A stretch of 64,000 nucleotides of DNA from Collinsella aerofaciens (GCF_015554145.1 NZ_JADNHZ010000010.1:1-64000), one strand, 5' to 3'; positions 43,085 to 52,948 are shown, numbered from the stretch's first letter. The notes: a model not told the origin generated them from the sequence alone. Program-made: numbers and translations.

Positions 43085-44200
43085 CTACATCTCCTCCTTC
43101 ACCAGCGCGGCAAACGCGGCCAGCACCTCGTCGTTTTCCTGCGGGGTGCCCACGGTAATGCGCAGGCAGTCCGCGAGCCCCGGCGCGTAGCTAAAGTCGC
43201 GCACCAAAATCGAATACTCGTCGCGCAGACGCTCGCGCACGCGCGTGGCATGCGGCGTGCGCGCGAGCACAAAATTCGCCGCGCTCGGCCATACCTCCAC
43301 GGGCAGGCCCTCGGCAGCCATTGCGCGTAGGGCGCACAGCTCGCGCTCGCGCTCGGATGCAACCTGCGCCACCACGGGCGCGTATGCATCGCGGGCACGC
43401 ACGCAGGCAAGCGCTGCGGCCTGGCTCAGCACGTTGACCGAGTAGATCTGGCGAATCGCCGCGAACACGTCGATGACCTCGGACGCCGCGATCACATAGC
43501 CCAGACGTGTGCCGGCGGCGCCAAACGCCTTGGACAGCGTATGCAGAATCACCAGGTCGGGATGCTCGGCGATAAGTCCCTGCGCCGTGGTGGCCGCGCC
43601 AAACGAATCGTCGGCAAACTCAACGTAGGCCTCGTCGACCATCACCATGCCGGGGCACGCATCGCACAGGGCAGCGACAAAGTCGAGCGGCGCCACATCG
43701 CCCGTGGGATTGTTGGGCGAGCTCACGATCGCAAGGTTGCACTCGGGTGCGGCCGCGAGCACAGCTGCCTGGTCGAGCTCAAAGGTCGCGGGGTCGCGCC
43801 ACACGTCGCGCACCTCGGTCTGACAGAGCGATGCAAAGAACGCATACTCGCTAAAGCACGGCGGACAGTTGAGCAGGGTCCGCCCCGTGCCGCCAAACGC
43901 CAGCAGGTAGTTATAGAGCAGCTCGTCGCCGCCGTTGCCCACGCAGATATTCTCGCGCGTCACGCCATGCCAGGCGGCCAGCTCGTCGCGCAGGTCGTTG
44001 GACATGGGATCGGGATAGCGGTTGAGCGGTGTGGCGGCAAGCGCCGCATCAACCGCCTCGCGCACGCCGACCGGCACGGGATAGGTGTTCTCGTTTGCCG
44101 AAAGGTTGATGCGCGTGGGCGTAAAGTTGGGATCATAGGGCTCGATGCCAGACAGGTAGGGCTGGACGAGCTCCTTCATGCGCGGCGTCAGCTCGGCCAT
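43085..44200 (-). CDS. hisC: Histidinol-phosphate aminotransferase
   Basis: PLP enzyme converting imidazole acetol phosphate to histidinol phosphate. The 371-residue product has the fold-type I features ENICVGNGGDELL, SSPNNPTGD, VDEAYVEF and the PLP lysine in LSKAFGAAGTRLGY. It starts 1 base after the hisD stop codon, with GGAGG in the end of hisD. Confidence 0.96.
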   Translation of the reverse strand: MAELTPRMKELVQPYLSGIEPYDPNFTPTRINLSANENTYPVPVGVREAVDAALAATPLNRYPDPMSNDLRDELAAWHGVTRENICVGNGGDELLYNYLLAFGGTGRTLLNCPPCFSEYAFFASLCQTEVRDVWRDPATFELDQAAVLAAAPECNLAIVSSPNNPTGDVAPLDFVAALCDACPGMVMVDEAYVEFADDSFGAATTAQGLIAEHPDLVILHTLSKAFGAAGTRLGYVIAASEVIDVFAAIRQIYSVNVLSQAAALACVRARDAYAPVVAQVASERERELCALRAMAAEGLPVEVWPSAANFVLARTPHATRVRERLRDEYSILVRDFSYAPGLADCLRITVGTPQENDEVLAAFAALVKEEM

Positions 44201-44201
44201 G

Positions 44202-45623
44202 TTAGGCCTCCTCGCCGGTCGCGCTAGCGGAAGCCAGGTCCACGCCCTCGGCGACCGTCGCGGTCGTATCGCCCGGCCAGGCGACCTTGGTCAGGTCGGC
44301 CGCGGCCAGCGACTCGGCACTCACGGCATCCTCGCCCTGTTCCAGCACACGGCGACGAAGAGCGGCGGAAAGTGCGTGCGCCCATAGACCCTCGGCCTCG
44401 GCCAGACGCTGCGTAGCAGGAGCGTCGGAAAGCAGGCCTTCGGGCGTATAGCAAATGACGCTCGAGCGCTTAACGAACTCTTCCACCGAAAGCGGGTTGG
44501 AGAACAGGGCCGTGCCGCCGGTCGGCAGCGTGTGATTGGGGCCAGCGACGTAATCGCCGAGCGGCTCGGAGCTCCAAGCGCCCACAAAGATGGCGCCGGC
44601 GTTGCGAATACCGCCGAGCAGACCCATCGCGTCCTTGCAGTGCAGCTCAAGGTGCTCGGGCGCCACGGTGTTCACGGCCTCGACGGCGGCAGCCATGTCG
44701 GCGGCAACCACGATGGTGCCCTCGTTATCGAGCGAGGCGCGCGTGATCTCGGCGCGCGGGGACTGCGCCACCAGGATGTCGATGCCGGCCTCGACCTCGC
44801 GCGCAAACTGCTCGTCGCAGGTCACCAGGTAGCAGGCTGCCAGCGGATCGTGCTCGGCCTGGGCCATCAGGTCTGCCGCGACCACCATGGGCTTGGCCGT
44901 GGCATCGGCCAGCACGCAGACCTCGGACGGGCCGGCGACCATGTCGATGCCCACATCGCCCGAAACAATCTGCTTGGCCGCAGCGACAAAGGCGTTGCCC
45001 GGGCCGGTAATCTTGTCGACACGCGGAATGGTCTCGGTGCCGTACGCCAGCGCGGCCACGGCCTGGGCGCCGCCCACCATATAGATCTCGTCCACGCCGC
45101 CGAGCTTGGCCGCGGCAAGCGTGTAGGGGCTGATCAGGCCGTCCTTTTGCGGCGGGGTCACCATGACCACGCGCCTGACGCCGGCGACCTTGGCGGGAAT
45201 GGCGTTCATGAGCACGGTGGAGGGATACTGCGCGCGACCGCCCGGCACGTAGATGCCGGCAGCCGCGAGCGGGGTCACCTTAACGCCGAGCATCGTGCCA
45301 TCCGGGCGCGTGGTAAACCAGCTCTGCTCGACCTCGCGCTGGTGGAACTCGCGAATCTGACGCGCGGCCTTCTCGAGCGCGGCGACAAAGGCCGGGTCGA
45401 GGCCCTCGAGCGCGGCATCGATCTGCTCTTGCGGCAGACGGAAGCTCTGCAGCTCAACACCGTCAAAACGCTGACAGTAATCGCGCACCGCGGCATCGCC
45501 GTTGGCACGCACGTTGGCCACGATATCGCGAGCGGCGTCGACGATGTTTTGCGGCAGCACGCCCTTGCGGTTGAGTTGGTTGGTAACGAGGCGCTCACCG
45601 GGAGCAAGCTTGATGGTCTTCAT
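44202..45623 (-). CDS. hisD: Histidinol dehydrogenase
   Basis: Zinc enzyme performing the last two oxidations to histidine. The 473-residue product has [47 protein letters not shown] and the histidine pair in APEHLELH and [13 protein letters not shown]. The C-terminal 40 residues are an Ala/Glu-rich extension beyond the usual end. A 105-base gap with a GC-rich hairpin separates it from hisZG. Confidence 0.96.
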   Translation of the reverse strand: MKTIKLAPGERLVTNQLNRKGVLPQNIVDAARDIVANVRANGDAAVRDYCQRFDGVELQSFRLPQEQIDAALEGLDPAFVAALEKAARQIREFHQREVEQSWFTTRPDGTMLGVKVTPLAAAGIYVPGGRAQYPSTVLMNAIPAKVAGVRRVVMVTPPQKDGLISPYTLAAAKLGGVDEIYMVGGAQAVAALAYGTETIPRVDKITGPGNAFVAAAKQIVSGDVGIDMVAGPSEVCVLADATAKPMVVAADLMAQAEHDPLAACYLVTCDEQFAREVEAGIDILVAQSPRAEITRASLDNEGTIVVAADMAAAVEAVNTVAPEHLELHCKDAMGLLGGIRNAGAIFVGAWSSEPLGDYVAGPNHTLPTGGTALFSNPLSVEEFVKRSSVICYTPEGLLSDAPATQRLAEAEGLWAHALSAALRRRVLEQGEDAVSAESLAAADLTKVAWPGDTTATVAEGVDLASASATGEEA

Positions 45624-45728
45624 ATCGGTATCCCCTATCGGTCGAGGTTGTGTTCGAAAAACGAGAGACCGGGCGGCGGCGCCAATCGGCCCGCAGCCCG
45701 GACGTTGGGGCGCCCGTGCGCGCTCGCG

Positions 45729-47444
45729 CTATTGTGCCGAGCCCGCGACGGGCTCAAAATGCTTGTCCTTCACGGCCGCGGCCAGGCGATCTGCCAGGTT
45801 GCGCACGCGCGGATCCAGGCGTGCGGCGCCCGGATTGACAAAGAAGCGGGCCGTGCAGTCCATAATGCGGCCGGTGATGACCAAGTCGTTGTCGCGCAGG
45901 GTGGCACCAGTGGCGGTAATGTCCACGATGCGATCGGTCATGCCGACGATGGGCCCCAGCTCGATATTGCCGTGCAGCGAAACTATGTCGGCGTTCACGC
46001 CTCGCTCGGCATACCAGGCACTCGCGATGCGCGGGTACTTGGTGGCCACGCGAAGCGACCCGCGACGGGCATAGTTGCGCTCGGCCTGGCCGGCGCGCCA
46101 CGCGGGCTCCGCCTCGATAAAGGTGCACAGACCATAGCCCAGGTCGACCAGTTGCAGCAGGTTGAGGTCTGCCTCGATGAGCGAGTCCCAACCGCAGATG
46201 CCGCAGTCGGCGCCGCCGCAGCCCACAAAGGCGGGCGCATCGCTGGGGCGCACGATGACAAACTCGATATCGCCGACCGTGCCCTCGCCGGCACGCGTGT
46301 CGCGACCGCGCACGATCAGGTGACGGCCGGGGTCGCGCAGCTCAGAGACATCCAGGCCCGCGGCCTCGAGCACGTCGAGCGTGTCAGCCTTAAGCGAGCC
46401 CTTGGGCACGGCGATGCGCAGCGGGCCCTCAGCGCCACGGCCCGCGGCGTGATCGCCGTCGGAAGCGGCATCCTCGGCCGAGGTGCGCGCGGCCTCCAGG
46501 CGCTCGAGCGAAAAGGCGAAGCCCGCCGCCGGCACCTCGATGCCGTCGCCGAACGCGCCGGTAAAGATGGAGTCATAGCGTCCGCCCGAACCGACCGGAT
46601 CGGGCAAGCCACCGGCATAGGCCTTAAAGACCAGGCCCGTGTAGTAATCGAAAGAGTTCATGATAGAGAAGTCGAACGACAGCACCTGGGCGTCCTCGGG
46701 TGCCAGGCCCTCGACCAGGGCACGCAGCTCGCGCGTCAGCGGCGCGACGATACCGGCGGCCTCCAGCAGCGCGTCCACGCGGTCGAGCACCTCGGCACCG
46801 CCGTGCAGACGCGGCAGCTCGCTAATGGCGGCCTTGACGGCATCGGACTCGACGCTTACCGCCACGCGGGCATCGAGGCCCACAAAGTCGTTAGCATGCA
46901 CGCAGCGCAGGGCCTCGGCAGCCAGCTCGCGATCCTCGCACGCCGCGAGCAGTTCCTTAAACGGACGCACGCTACCTGCGATAATGCGCGCATCGGGCAG
47001 TGCCAGCTTACGCACGGCCTCGGCCACGAGCGAGACGATCTCGACATCGCCCGCGGTATCGCCCGCACCGATAAGCTCAAAGCCCAGCTGCGTAAACTGA
47101 CGCGAGCCACCGGCATTGCGCTGGCACTCGCGAACCACCGGCGCCTCGTAGCGAAGGCGTAGGGGCAGGTCGGCCGCGCGCATGCGGGTCGAAACCAGAC
47201 GCACGATCGGCAATGTGTTGTCGGGACGGACCACCAGCAGGCGGCCATCATCGTCAAAGAGCTTAAACGGCGTGTCCGCAATGCGGCCGCCCTCCTCGAG
47301 CGAACCCTTGTCCTCGAGTAGCGGCGTCTCGACCGGCAGGTAATGATGCTCCCTAAAGCAGCCCTTCACCGTACATGCGATCTCCTCGCGCGCCTGAGCC
47401 TCCTCGGGCAATATGTCCCGGAATCCCCACGGTGTGGCCGTCAT
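45729..47444 (-). CDS. HisZ-HisG fusion: ATP phosphoribosyltransferase with its regulatory subunit
   Basis: First enzyme of the pathway, joining ATP and PRPP. Residues 1-325 are HisZ, a histidyl-tRNA synthetase-like regulatory part (WGFRDILPEEA, VVRPDNTLPIVRLVSTR, GFELIGAG, SFDYYTGLVFKAY, GSGGRYD). A 25-residue acidic/Ala linker follows. Residues 345-560 are short-form HisG (LRIAVPKGSL, FVIVRPSDAPAFV, TGATLRDNDLV). In most bacteria HisZ and short HisG are separate chains forming a hetero-octamer. There is no stop or frameshift at the junction. GGAGG lies 8 bases before the ATG. Confidence 0.93.
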   Translation of the reverse strand: MTATPWGFRDILPEEAQAREEIACTVKGCFREHHYLPVETPLLEDKGSLEEGGRIADTPFKLFDDDGRLLVVRPDNTLPIVRLVSTRMRAADLPLRLRYEAPVVRECQRNAGGSRQFTQLGFELIGAGDTAGDVEIVSLVAEAVRKLALPDARIIAGSVRPFKELLAACEDRELAAEALRCVHANDFVGLDARVAVSVESDAVKAAISELPRLHGGAEVLDRVDALLEAAGIVAPLTRELRALVEGLAPEDAQVLSFDFSIMNSFDYYTGLVFKAYAGGLPDPVGSGGRYDSIFTGAFGDGIEVPAAGFAFSLERLEAARTSAEDAASDGDHAAGRGAEGPLRIAVPKGSLKADTLDVLEAAGLDVSELRDPGRHLIVRGRDTRAGEGTVGDIEFVIVRPSDAPAFVGCGGADCGICGWDSLIEADLNLLQLVDLGYGLCTFIEAEPAWRAGQAERNYARRGSLRVATKYPRIASAWYAERGVNADIVSLHGNIELGPIVGMTDRIVDITATGATLRDNDLVITGRIMDCTARFFVNPGAARLDPRVRNLADRLAAAVKDKHFEPVAGSAQ

Positions 47445-47480
47445 CTGGTGAGCCTCCTCATGCTGCGGTTCATATAGAGC

Positions 47481-47510
47481 AGAAGACCGGCATAGCTCCG
47501 CCGGTCTTCT
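47481..47510 (-). promoter_or_regulatory. Leader hairpin before the his operon
   Basis: AGAAGACCGGC and GCCGGTCTTCT form a perfect 11 bp stem with an 8-base loop, 37 bases before the hisZG start. No T run follows and no histidine-rich leader peptide is seen, so it does not look like a classical attenuator. A weak -10 box (TATGCT) lies just upstream. Confidence 0.4.
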
Positions 47511-47614
47511 GGGTACTTTAGCATACTAGAGTGTTTGCGGGGAAAATCGTCCTCCTCGGCTCACACCGTATTCATTTGGAAACATAGGAGCGGATTGTCG
47601 CAACCCAACCCCGC

Positions 47615-48451
47615 CTAGACGCCAATCGCACGACGATACTCTGCCATTACCTGCGCATCGGCAGCTGCGGGGTCGGCAAAATAGCGCCAGTCATAGGTCT
47701 CGGCCGAAACAACTCCGCGATAGCCGCGCGCCACCAGCCTATCCAGGTCGGCGCGCATATCGCGGTCGCCGTCACCCCAGGCAAGATGCGTCGTGCTATC
47801 TGCCGCAACATCGACAAAATGCACGTGGGCGACATCATCGCCAAGCAGATCGAAATAATCGTCGATGGTATCCCCCGCCACCGCCATAGCGCCCAAATCC
47901 AGACACGCCTTAAGTGCCGGATGATCAACTGCCTCGATCATGCGCTTCGTATCGGCCGCCGAGTTCACGATCATCGACTCAACCGGCTGTAGGGCCTCGA
48001 GCACCAGTCGCACGCCGCGCTCTCCCGCATGCTCGGCAATCGCACGCAGCATCGAGGCGCTGCGACCCCACGCGTCCTCGATCGGCTCGTTCAAAAATGC
48101 CCAGCCGCTCGAGACCATGACCTGCTCGGCTCCAAGTTCCGCCGCGATATCTACAACGTTCTTAAAGTACGCGAGCGTGCGGGTACGCGCCCCATTCCCG
48201 CGCGCCGCGATATTCCACGGCTTGGGGTTGTTCTGTTCGGGACAAAGCCCCACAATCCGAACCCCATACCGCTGCGACAGCTCCCGTACCCGCTCGAGCG
48301 AATCGTATCCATGGCAATCGACATACAGATGCATCGCCCCGGTCCAAAGCTCGCAACACGTGTAGCCCGAGGCCGCTGCCGAAGAAAAGAATTCCTCAAG
48401 GTCAAAATAACGATGGCTGATATTCATAACGGCAAGCTGGGGGTAGCTCAT
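47615..48451 (-). CDS. Sugar phosphate isomerase/epimerase (xylose isomerase-like TIM barrel)
   Basis: The 278-residue product has the pattern of AP endonuclease 2/xylose-isomerase-like barrels: CELWTGAMHLYVD, VMVSSGW, LVLEALQP with a metal Glu, KACLDLGAM, HVHFVD and GVVSAETYDW. The reaction cannot be read; epimerase or isomerase on a sugar intermediate is likely. It is the last gene of an operon with two SIS-domain enzymes and two GntR regulators. I start at 48451 with GGAGAG upstream. Confidence 0.8.
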   Translation of the reverse strand: MSYPQLAVMNISHRYFDLEEFFSSAAASGYTCCELWTGAMHLYVDCHGYDSLERVRELSQRYGVRIVGLCPEQNNPKPWNIAARGNGARTRTLAYFKNVVDIAAELGAEQVMVSSGWAFLNEPIEDAWGRSASMLRAIAEHAGERGVRLVLEALQPVESMIVNSAADTKRMIEAVDHPALKACLDLGAMAVAGDTIDDYFDLLGDDVAHVHFVDVAADSTTHLAWGDGDRDMRADLDRLVARGYRGVVSAETYDWRYFADPAAADAQVMAEYRRAIGV

Positions 48452-48470
48452 AATTACTCTCCAACCCAAA

Positions 48471-48502
48471 CGGGGCCCCGTTCCATATAGGAGCGGGGCC
48501 CA
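48471..48502 (-). terminator. Intercistronic hairpin, partial terminator
   Basis: GGGCCCCG pairs with CGGGGCCC around ctcctatatggaa, followed on the minus strand by CGTTTGGG. It lies between the SIS gene and the isomerase-like gene and could reduce read-through. Confidence 0.45.
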
Positions 48503-48524
48503 ATTACACAAACGATATTTGCTC

Positions 48525-49586
48525 TTAGTAATCGAACTGGTGATAGTAACGACGATAGTTCAGGTTGTGCTTGGTGACCGTCTCGTAGTAAGCGGCAAGG
48601 CGATCGGTGATCAGCGAGGAGAGGATCCACGGGGAGACGATGACGCGGAACTCGTCGTCAAGGCCGGGGATCGCGAACTCGGCGGTGTCGATGATGTTGA
48701 TGTCGGTGTCGCCGGTCACGCCGCGGGTCAGGAACGCGCGGGCGCGCTCGTCGAGCTTGCGGTTCTCGTCCTCGCCCATGAACAGGAACACGGGGACGCC
48801 GGGCTCCACGAGCTCGAGGGTGCCGTGGAAGAAGTCGGCCGAGGTGATGTATCGGGTGCGCTTCCACTGCATCTCCTCGAGGATGCACATCGAGAACAGG
48901 ATGGTCTCGCCCCACAGGGCGCCGGAGCCGATGAACATGGTGTAGGGGGCCAGGGCGTACTTCTTGGCGAGCTCCTCGGCGCGCGGCTCGAAGCTCTTGC
49001 GGATGTCGACCAGGTGGGTCCAAACATCCTTGGTCTGCTCGATGAACTTATCGAACTGCGGGAAGCAGCCGCGGCGGTTGAGCAGGCGCAGGCCGAAGCA
49101 GTCGGCGAGGTAGTAGCCCTTCTCGCAGCCGCCCGAACCATGGTCAGAAGCCATGGCGACGCAGTTCTCGGCACCCACAGCCTGGCCGATGGGGCCCTCG
49201 GGCTTGGTCATGGCGTAGACGCGCACGCCCATGCCCTTCATCTTCTTGACGGCCTCGAGGACCTCGGGGGTGGTGCCGGACTCGGAGGCGGTGAGCACGA
49301 CGGACTTCTCGGTCATGCGCTTGTGGCCCATGACGTTCCACTCGGCGGCGTGGATCAGGTAGACCTCGAGGTCGCGGTCGCCGAACTTGTTCATGAGGTA
49401 CTCGAGCTGCATGAGCTCGTCCCAGGTGCCGCCGACGCCCATCAGGAACACGGCGTCGTAGCCCTCGTCGGCGACCTTGTCGGCGAGCGCGGTCATCTTC
49501 TTGCCGGTCTCGTAGAGCGCCTTGCCGTCCTCGAGATAGCCCTCCTGGTCGAAATGCATGATCTCGATCTTCTCGGTTTCCTTCAT
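48525..49586 (-). CDS. SIS-domain sugar-phosphate deglycase (FrlB-like)
   Basis: The 353-residue product holds two SIS subdomains (about 30-175 and 200-340; motifs MGVGGTWDELMQ, TASESGTTPE and IGSGALWGE). The arrangement resembles FrlB, which splits fructoselysine 6-phosphate into lysine and glucose 6-phosphate, and related glucosamine-type deglycases. The substrate is inferred from family and operon, not proved. GAAAGGAGAG precedes the ATG. Confidence 0.75.
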   Translation of the reverse strand: MKETEKIEIMHFDQEGYLEDGKALYETGKKMTALADKVADEGYDAVFLMGVGGTWDELMQLEYLMNKFGDRDLEVYLIHAAEWNVMGHKRMTEKSVVLTASESGTTPEVLEAVKKMKGMGVRVYAMTKPEGPIGQAVGAENCVAMASDHGSGGCEKGYYLADCFGLRLLNRRGCFPQFDKFIEQTKDVWTHLVDIRKSFEPRAEELAKKYALAPYTMFIGSGALWGETILFSMCILEEMQWKRTRYITSADFFHGTLELVEPGVPVFLFMGEDENRKLDERARAFLTRGVTGDTDINIIDTAEFAIPGLDDEFRVIVSPWILSSLITDRLAAYYETVTKHNLNYRRYYHQFDY

Positions 49587-49646
49587 TTGTCTCTCCTTTC
49601 TGGGGTTGTTTCCACATCCCCCATGCCAACGGGCATCAAAACCCGC

Positions 49647-50762
49647 TTACATTCCGTAACACTCAGCCGCTTTGGCCTTAAGCGCATTGACTGACTCTTC
49701 GTAGCCCTCTGCCTTGACCTCCATTTGCTTGGAGACAGCATCGAGATACGGGTGAACGTCCCATGACTTCAGACGCTCGGCGATTATTGCCGCAATCGTC
49801 TGGAAGAACACGAGATTGGGAATTGCGCTGAGCAGCGGAGCCACCTGAGGCACCACAACCTCGTGAGCCCCACCCTTGGGATGGGCCGTGAGCAGCACCG
49901 TTTTTGTCGTAACGTTCGATAGCGCATCGGCGATATTCGCAAGACGCTCCGACCCCTGCGGATCGTCGACAATAAACACCAGATAGCCCGGAACGATCTG
50001 CATCTCGGGACCGTGGACGAACTCCTCGCCTTCGTGATGCATGGCAGGAATCTTGATGGTCTCGCTCAGCTTGAGCGCTGCCTCCTCGGCAACACCATAG
50101 TTGGGGCCGTTGCCGACGACCATAGCGGGCGTGTGCTCAGAAAGCTCGAGCATGTGGTCTTGGACATATGCCTCGGCGGTCTTGCACATCACGGCATTGG
50201 CCTGGATAGCCTCGCGCAGGTCGTCAAGACGCTGGGCAACGCCCTTGGCGTCAATCGTTCCGCGCGCCTGACCGCCGTAAATACCAAAGAGCACCAGGTA
50301 CTCAACGAGAACCTCGACGCCCAGAGTCACAAAGTCCACCGACTCGACGCCCACACCGTAGTCAAGAACGATGTCAGCGTGTTCCTTGATGGGTGCCTCG
50401 ACGTTTGCCGTGAGCGCAACTGCAGCCATATCGTGTGCGCGCATGTAATCGAGCGCCGCAATCGTATTGGTCGAATAGCCACTCTGCGAAACGGCAATGT
50501 TGAGCGCATGCTGCGGATAGGTGTGTTCAAAATCAACGAAGGCCTCGGGCGTCACAACGGACACCTGCATTTGCAGGGCATCTTGCAGGTAATCGCGGGC
50601 GCAATCGGCGGCATGGCGCGACGAACCCGAAGCAACGATGCGCAGCGCGTCAAAAGAACCGGACTGGAAAATATCAACGAGCTGCGCTACCAGCTCAGAC
50701 GAACGCTCGAGGTTCTCCCCCATACGCACATGGGCAAGCTGAACGTAATCGAGCATCTTCAT
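49647..50762 (-). CDS. SIS-domain protein, GlmS isomerase-like
   Basis: The 371-residue product has two SIS domains like the isomerase half of GlmS, without a glutaminase domain. VASGSSRHAADCARDYL near 43, SQSGYSTNTIAAL near 95 and HHEGEEFVHGPEM near 240 form the sugar-phosphate site. It may deaminate or isomerise an amino-sugar phosphate or act as a deglycase. I start at 50762, with GAGGTGAG upstream. It is followed by the FrlB-like gene. Confidence 0.78.
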   Translation of the reverse strand: MKMLDYVQLAHVRMGENLERSSELVAQLVDIFQSGSFDALRIVASGSSRHAADCARDYLQDALQMQVSVVTPEAFVDFEHTYPQHALNIAVSQSGYSTNTIAALDYMRAHDMAAVALTANVEAPIKEHADIVLDYGVGVESVDFVTLGVEVLVEYLVLFGIYGGQARGTIDAKGVAQRLDDLREAIQANAVMCKTAEAYVQDHMLELSEHTPAMVVGNGPNYGVAEEAALKLSETIKIPAMHHEGEEFVHGPEMQIVPGYLVFIVDDPQGSERLANIADALSNVTTKTVLLTAHPKGGAHEVVVPQVAPLLSAIPNLVFFQTIAAIIAERLKSWDVHPYLDAVSKQMEVKAEGYEESVNALKAKAAECYGM

Positions 50763-50785
50763 CGTCTCACCTCGTAACAAATCAT

Positions 50786-50832
50786 TAGTATTTGATACCA
50801 ATCACAGTTACAGGTTACGGCTTTTTGATACC
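50786..50832. promoter_or_regulatory. Candidate GntR operator before the SIS operon
   Basis: GTATTTGATAC (50788-50798) is a perfect dyad with a 3-base centre. A matching half site, TTTGATACC, recurs at 50824-50832, and GTATATAC lies at 50891-50898. Their place between the regulator and enzyme genes suggests GntR binding. Confidence 0.4.
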
Positions 50833-50955
50833 TCTTTGTCGATTAATTTATCCCCATCGGCGAACGGTCGATTTTGAGCCCTGTAAGGTTGTATATACAG
50901 CTGACCCAACGATCAAAACTGGTTAGTTTCCCAGCCGTTATTCACAAAATACCAG

Positions 50956-51669
50956 CTAGTACGTATAGGTGTAGCCGCCCGTATCGCCACGATTGAAGGA
51001 CTTTACATACTCGATAGCCTGACCGCTCGCGTCATAGCTCACGCATTCCAAAAGCAAAACAAGATCGCCCTGTTCCAGTCCAAGGAGGCCGGCATCTCGT
51101 GCGCCCAGCGCTTCGATATCGAGCTTTTCCTGTGCCATGACTGGCTTTCGGCCCAGCATCTCATAGGTCTCGTACAAACTGAAGACCGACACGTCAATAT
51201 CTTCGATGGTTGGGAACAGCAGGCAGGGAATCAGCGCCGTCTCAATCGATACGGGGCTACCGTTTATGCAGTTCAGGCGTCGAACGGAATAGAGCAGGTC
51301 GTCCTCGGCGATGCCAAACAGGTCGGCGTAATATGGCCCCGCATAACGCTTGGAACGCGCGAGAATACGGACGGACGGCTCGCCGCCCGAAGCACGGACC
51401 GATTCACGGAAACCGACCGTGCGTTCAAAAAAAGCAGGTACTTTCTGCGCCACAAAGGCACCTTTTCCCCGAACACGGCGAATCTGCCCGCGCCGAACCA
51501 GCTCATCGACAGCGCTTCGGATGGTCAAGCGTGTCGTACCAAATTCCTCGGCAAGGTCTTTTTCGGACGGAATCATGGAACCCGTGGGATATATACTGCG
51601 CTCGATACGTTCCTCGATGCCGCGTCGAATGCGCATATAAACCGGGGTGGCATCTACTGTTTCAGCCAT
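50956..51669 (-). CDS. GntR-family regulator with UTRA domain
   Basis: The 237-residue regulator has an N-terminal winged helix (about 8-75, EEFGTTRLTIRSAVDELVRRG and VRGKGAFV) and a UTRA domain (about 95-235). It overlaps the end of the preceding GntR gene by 16 bases, so the two regulators are translated together. It lies directly before the SIS genes on the same strand. Confidence 0.9.
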   Translation of the reverse strand: MAETVDATPVYMRIRRGIEERIERSIYPTGSMIPSEKDLAEEFGTTRLTIRSAVDELVRRGQIRRVRGKGAFVAQKVPAFFERTVGFRESVRASGGEPSVRILARSKRYAGPYYADLFGIAEDDLLYSVRRLNCINGSPVSIETALIPCLLFPTIEDIDVSVFSLYETYEMLGRKPVMAQEKLDIEALGARDAGLLGLEQGDLVLLLECVSYDASGQAIEYVKSFNRGDTGGYTYTY

Positions 51670-52421
51670 TGTTCACCTGCCACGCTCCTCATGCCGTTCT
51701 CTTCGCCGTTATCGGCAAAGCGGAACTTTGTGGGCAAAATCACCGATTTGCAATGCTCCACAAAACGCATGTCCTTATCAAATTCGATCGAGCTCTCATA
51801 GAACACCGGCGTTCCCTCTTCTTGCTGGAGCAGCTCGGCCTCTTCGGCGTTCAAACGCGAGATGGAGATATGCTCACGTCCATGCTCAACACGCACGCCA
51901 CCTTCTTTGAGCAAGACATCGTAAAGGCTCTCACACTCAAAATCGTGTTCGGGAAGCGATGGGCACAGGGACAGGTTAACGTGAGCGGTCTCGATTGACG
52001 CCGGCTCGCCCTCAATAAGTCGAACGCGCTGCATGCGGAGCAAGGGAGCGCCTACAGCCACCCCAAGCTTGTCGGCAAGCGCCTCATCCGCCTCGATGGT
52101 CCCGGTGGAAACCAGACGAGAAGAGGGGTGCAGGCCGGCAGTCCGTACAGCATCGGAAAAGTTATACGTTTCCTGGAAGATGTTCAACGGCTTGGGAGGA
52201 CACACATACGTACCCGATCCGCGACGGCTCTCGAGCGTTCCACACGAGATAAGCCGCGTGATACCGGCACGCAACGCCGTACGCGAAACGCCAATCTCTT
52301 CGCACAGCACGCGCTCGGCCGGCAGGCGATCGCCGCCGGCAAGCTGATGGTGCTGGATATACCAAAGAATTCCCTCAACAGCACGATCTTTGGGGGGAAT
52401 TGCATAAGATTCGCCTGCCAT
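51654..52421 (-). CDS. GntR-family regulator with UTRA domain
   Basis: The 255-residue protein has a winged helix at about 12-80 (CEEIGVSRTALRAGITRLISCG, SRRGSGTYVCPP) and a UTRA ligand domain behind it. It is not a near-copy of the next regulator; the helix and effector regions differ. Two tandem GntR genes ahead of one short catabolic operon is uncommon and suggests two inducers or a heterodimer. Confidence 0.9.
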   Translation of the reverse strand: MAGESYAIPPKDRAVEGILWYIQHHQLAGGDRLPAERVLCEEIGVSRTALRAGITRLISCGTLESRRGSGTYVCPPKPLNIFQETYNFSDAVRTAGLHPSSRLVSTGTIEADEALADKLGVAVGAPLLRMQRVRLIEGEPASIETAHVNLSLCPSLPEHDFECESLYDVLLKEGGVRVEHGREHISISRLNAEEAELLQQEEGTPVFYESSIEFDKDMRFVEHCKSVILPTKFRFADNGEENGMRSVAGEQWLKQ

Positions 52422-52459
52422 TGCACAGACTCCTCATTCAGACACGTATGCCGCCAAAA

Positions 52460-52948
52460 TTAGGCCAGCCCTCCCATGGCATCAAATTCGGCCTTGATCT
52501 TCTCGGCGACATTCCGATACGACTTATATAGACTTGAATCGCGTTTGACCTCGTCGGTCATAACGGGAATCTCTAATTTGGAAACCTCGTCTTTTCCCGT
52601 CTGAACCGCCACAACAACGCCCATACCAAGACACATATTACGCTTGGCAGCGTTTATTTTCGCCGCCTTGGCAGGGTTTGCCAGGATACGCTGGGCAAAT
52701 TCCTGTTTAGAGACCGCTTCTTCGGCCTCCGGATCGCCCGCCTCGGCCACTTCGCACTGCAACACGTCCGCATAGTCAAAAATCTTCGGCTCTGCACCAC
52801 GCTGATGCACGGCCCACTTGCGATGCGTGGCATCCTGGTAGATAGCCGGCAAAAACGTAAACCGCGGCGGGTCCAAAATCGTATCCGTGATGGTAAACAC
52901 ATCGGGATCAAAGGCATCCTGCGGGTTTTTCTTCTTGAACAGCCCCAT
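52460..52948 (-). CDS. Hypothetical protein
   Basis: I do not recognise a family. The 162-residue soluble protein starts MGLFKKKNPQDAFDPD and contains a beta-rich middle (about 20-60) and a helical Lys/Glu-rich C-terminus. A short hydrophobic stretch, NMCLGMGVVVAVQT, near 105-118 is too short and polar for a sure membrane helix. GGGAGG precedes the ATG at 52948. It lies between the GntR pair and the AEC transporter. Confidence 0.7.
   Translation of the reverse strand: MGLFKKKNPQDAFDPDVFTITDTILDPPRFTFLPAIYQDATHRKWAVHQRGAEPKIFDYADVLQCEVAEAGDPEAEEAVSKQEFAQRILANPAKAAKINAAKRNMCLGMGVVVAVQTGKDEVSKLEIPVMTDEVKRDSSLYKSYRNVAEKIKAEFDAMGGLA

Noticed and set aside
47445-47614. Histidine attenuator or T-box before the his operon
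   Set aside because: No His-codon leader peptide, no T-box consensus and no U run after the 11 bp hairpin.
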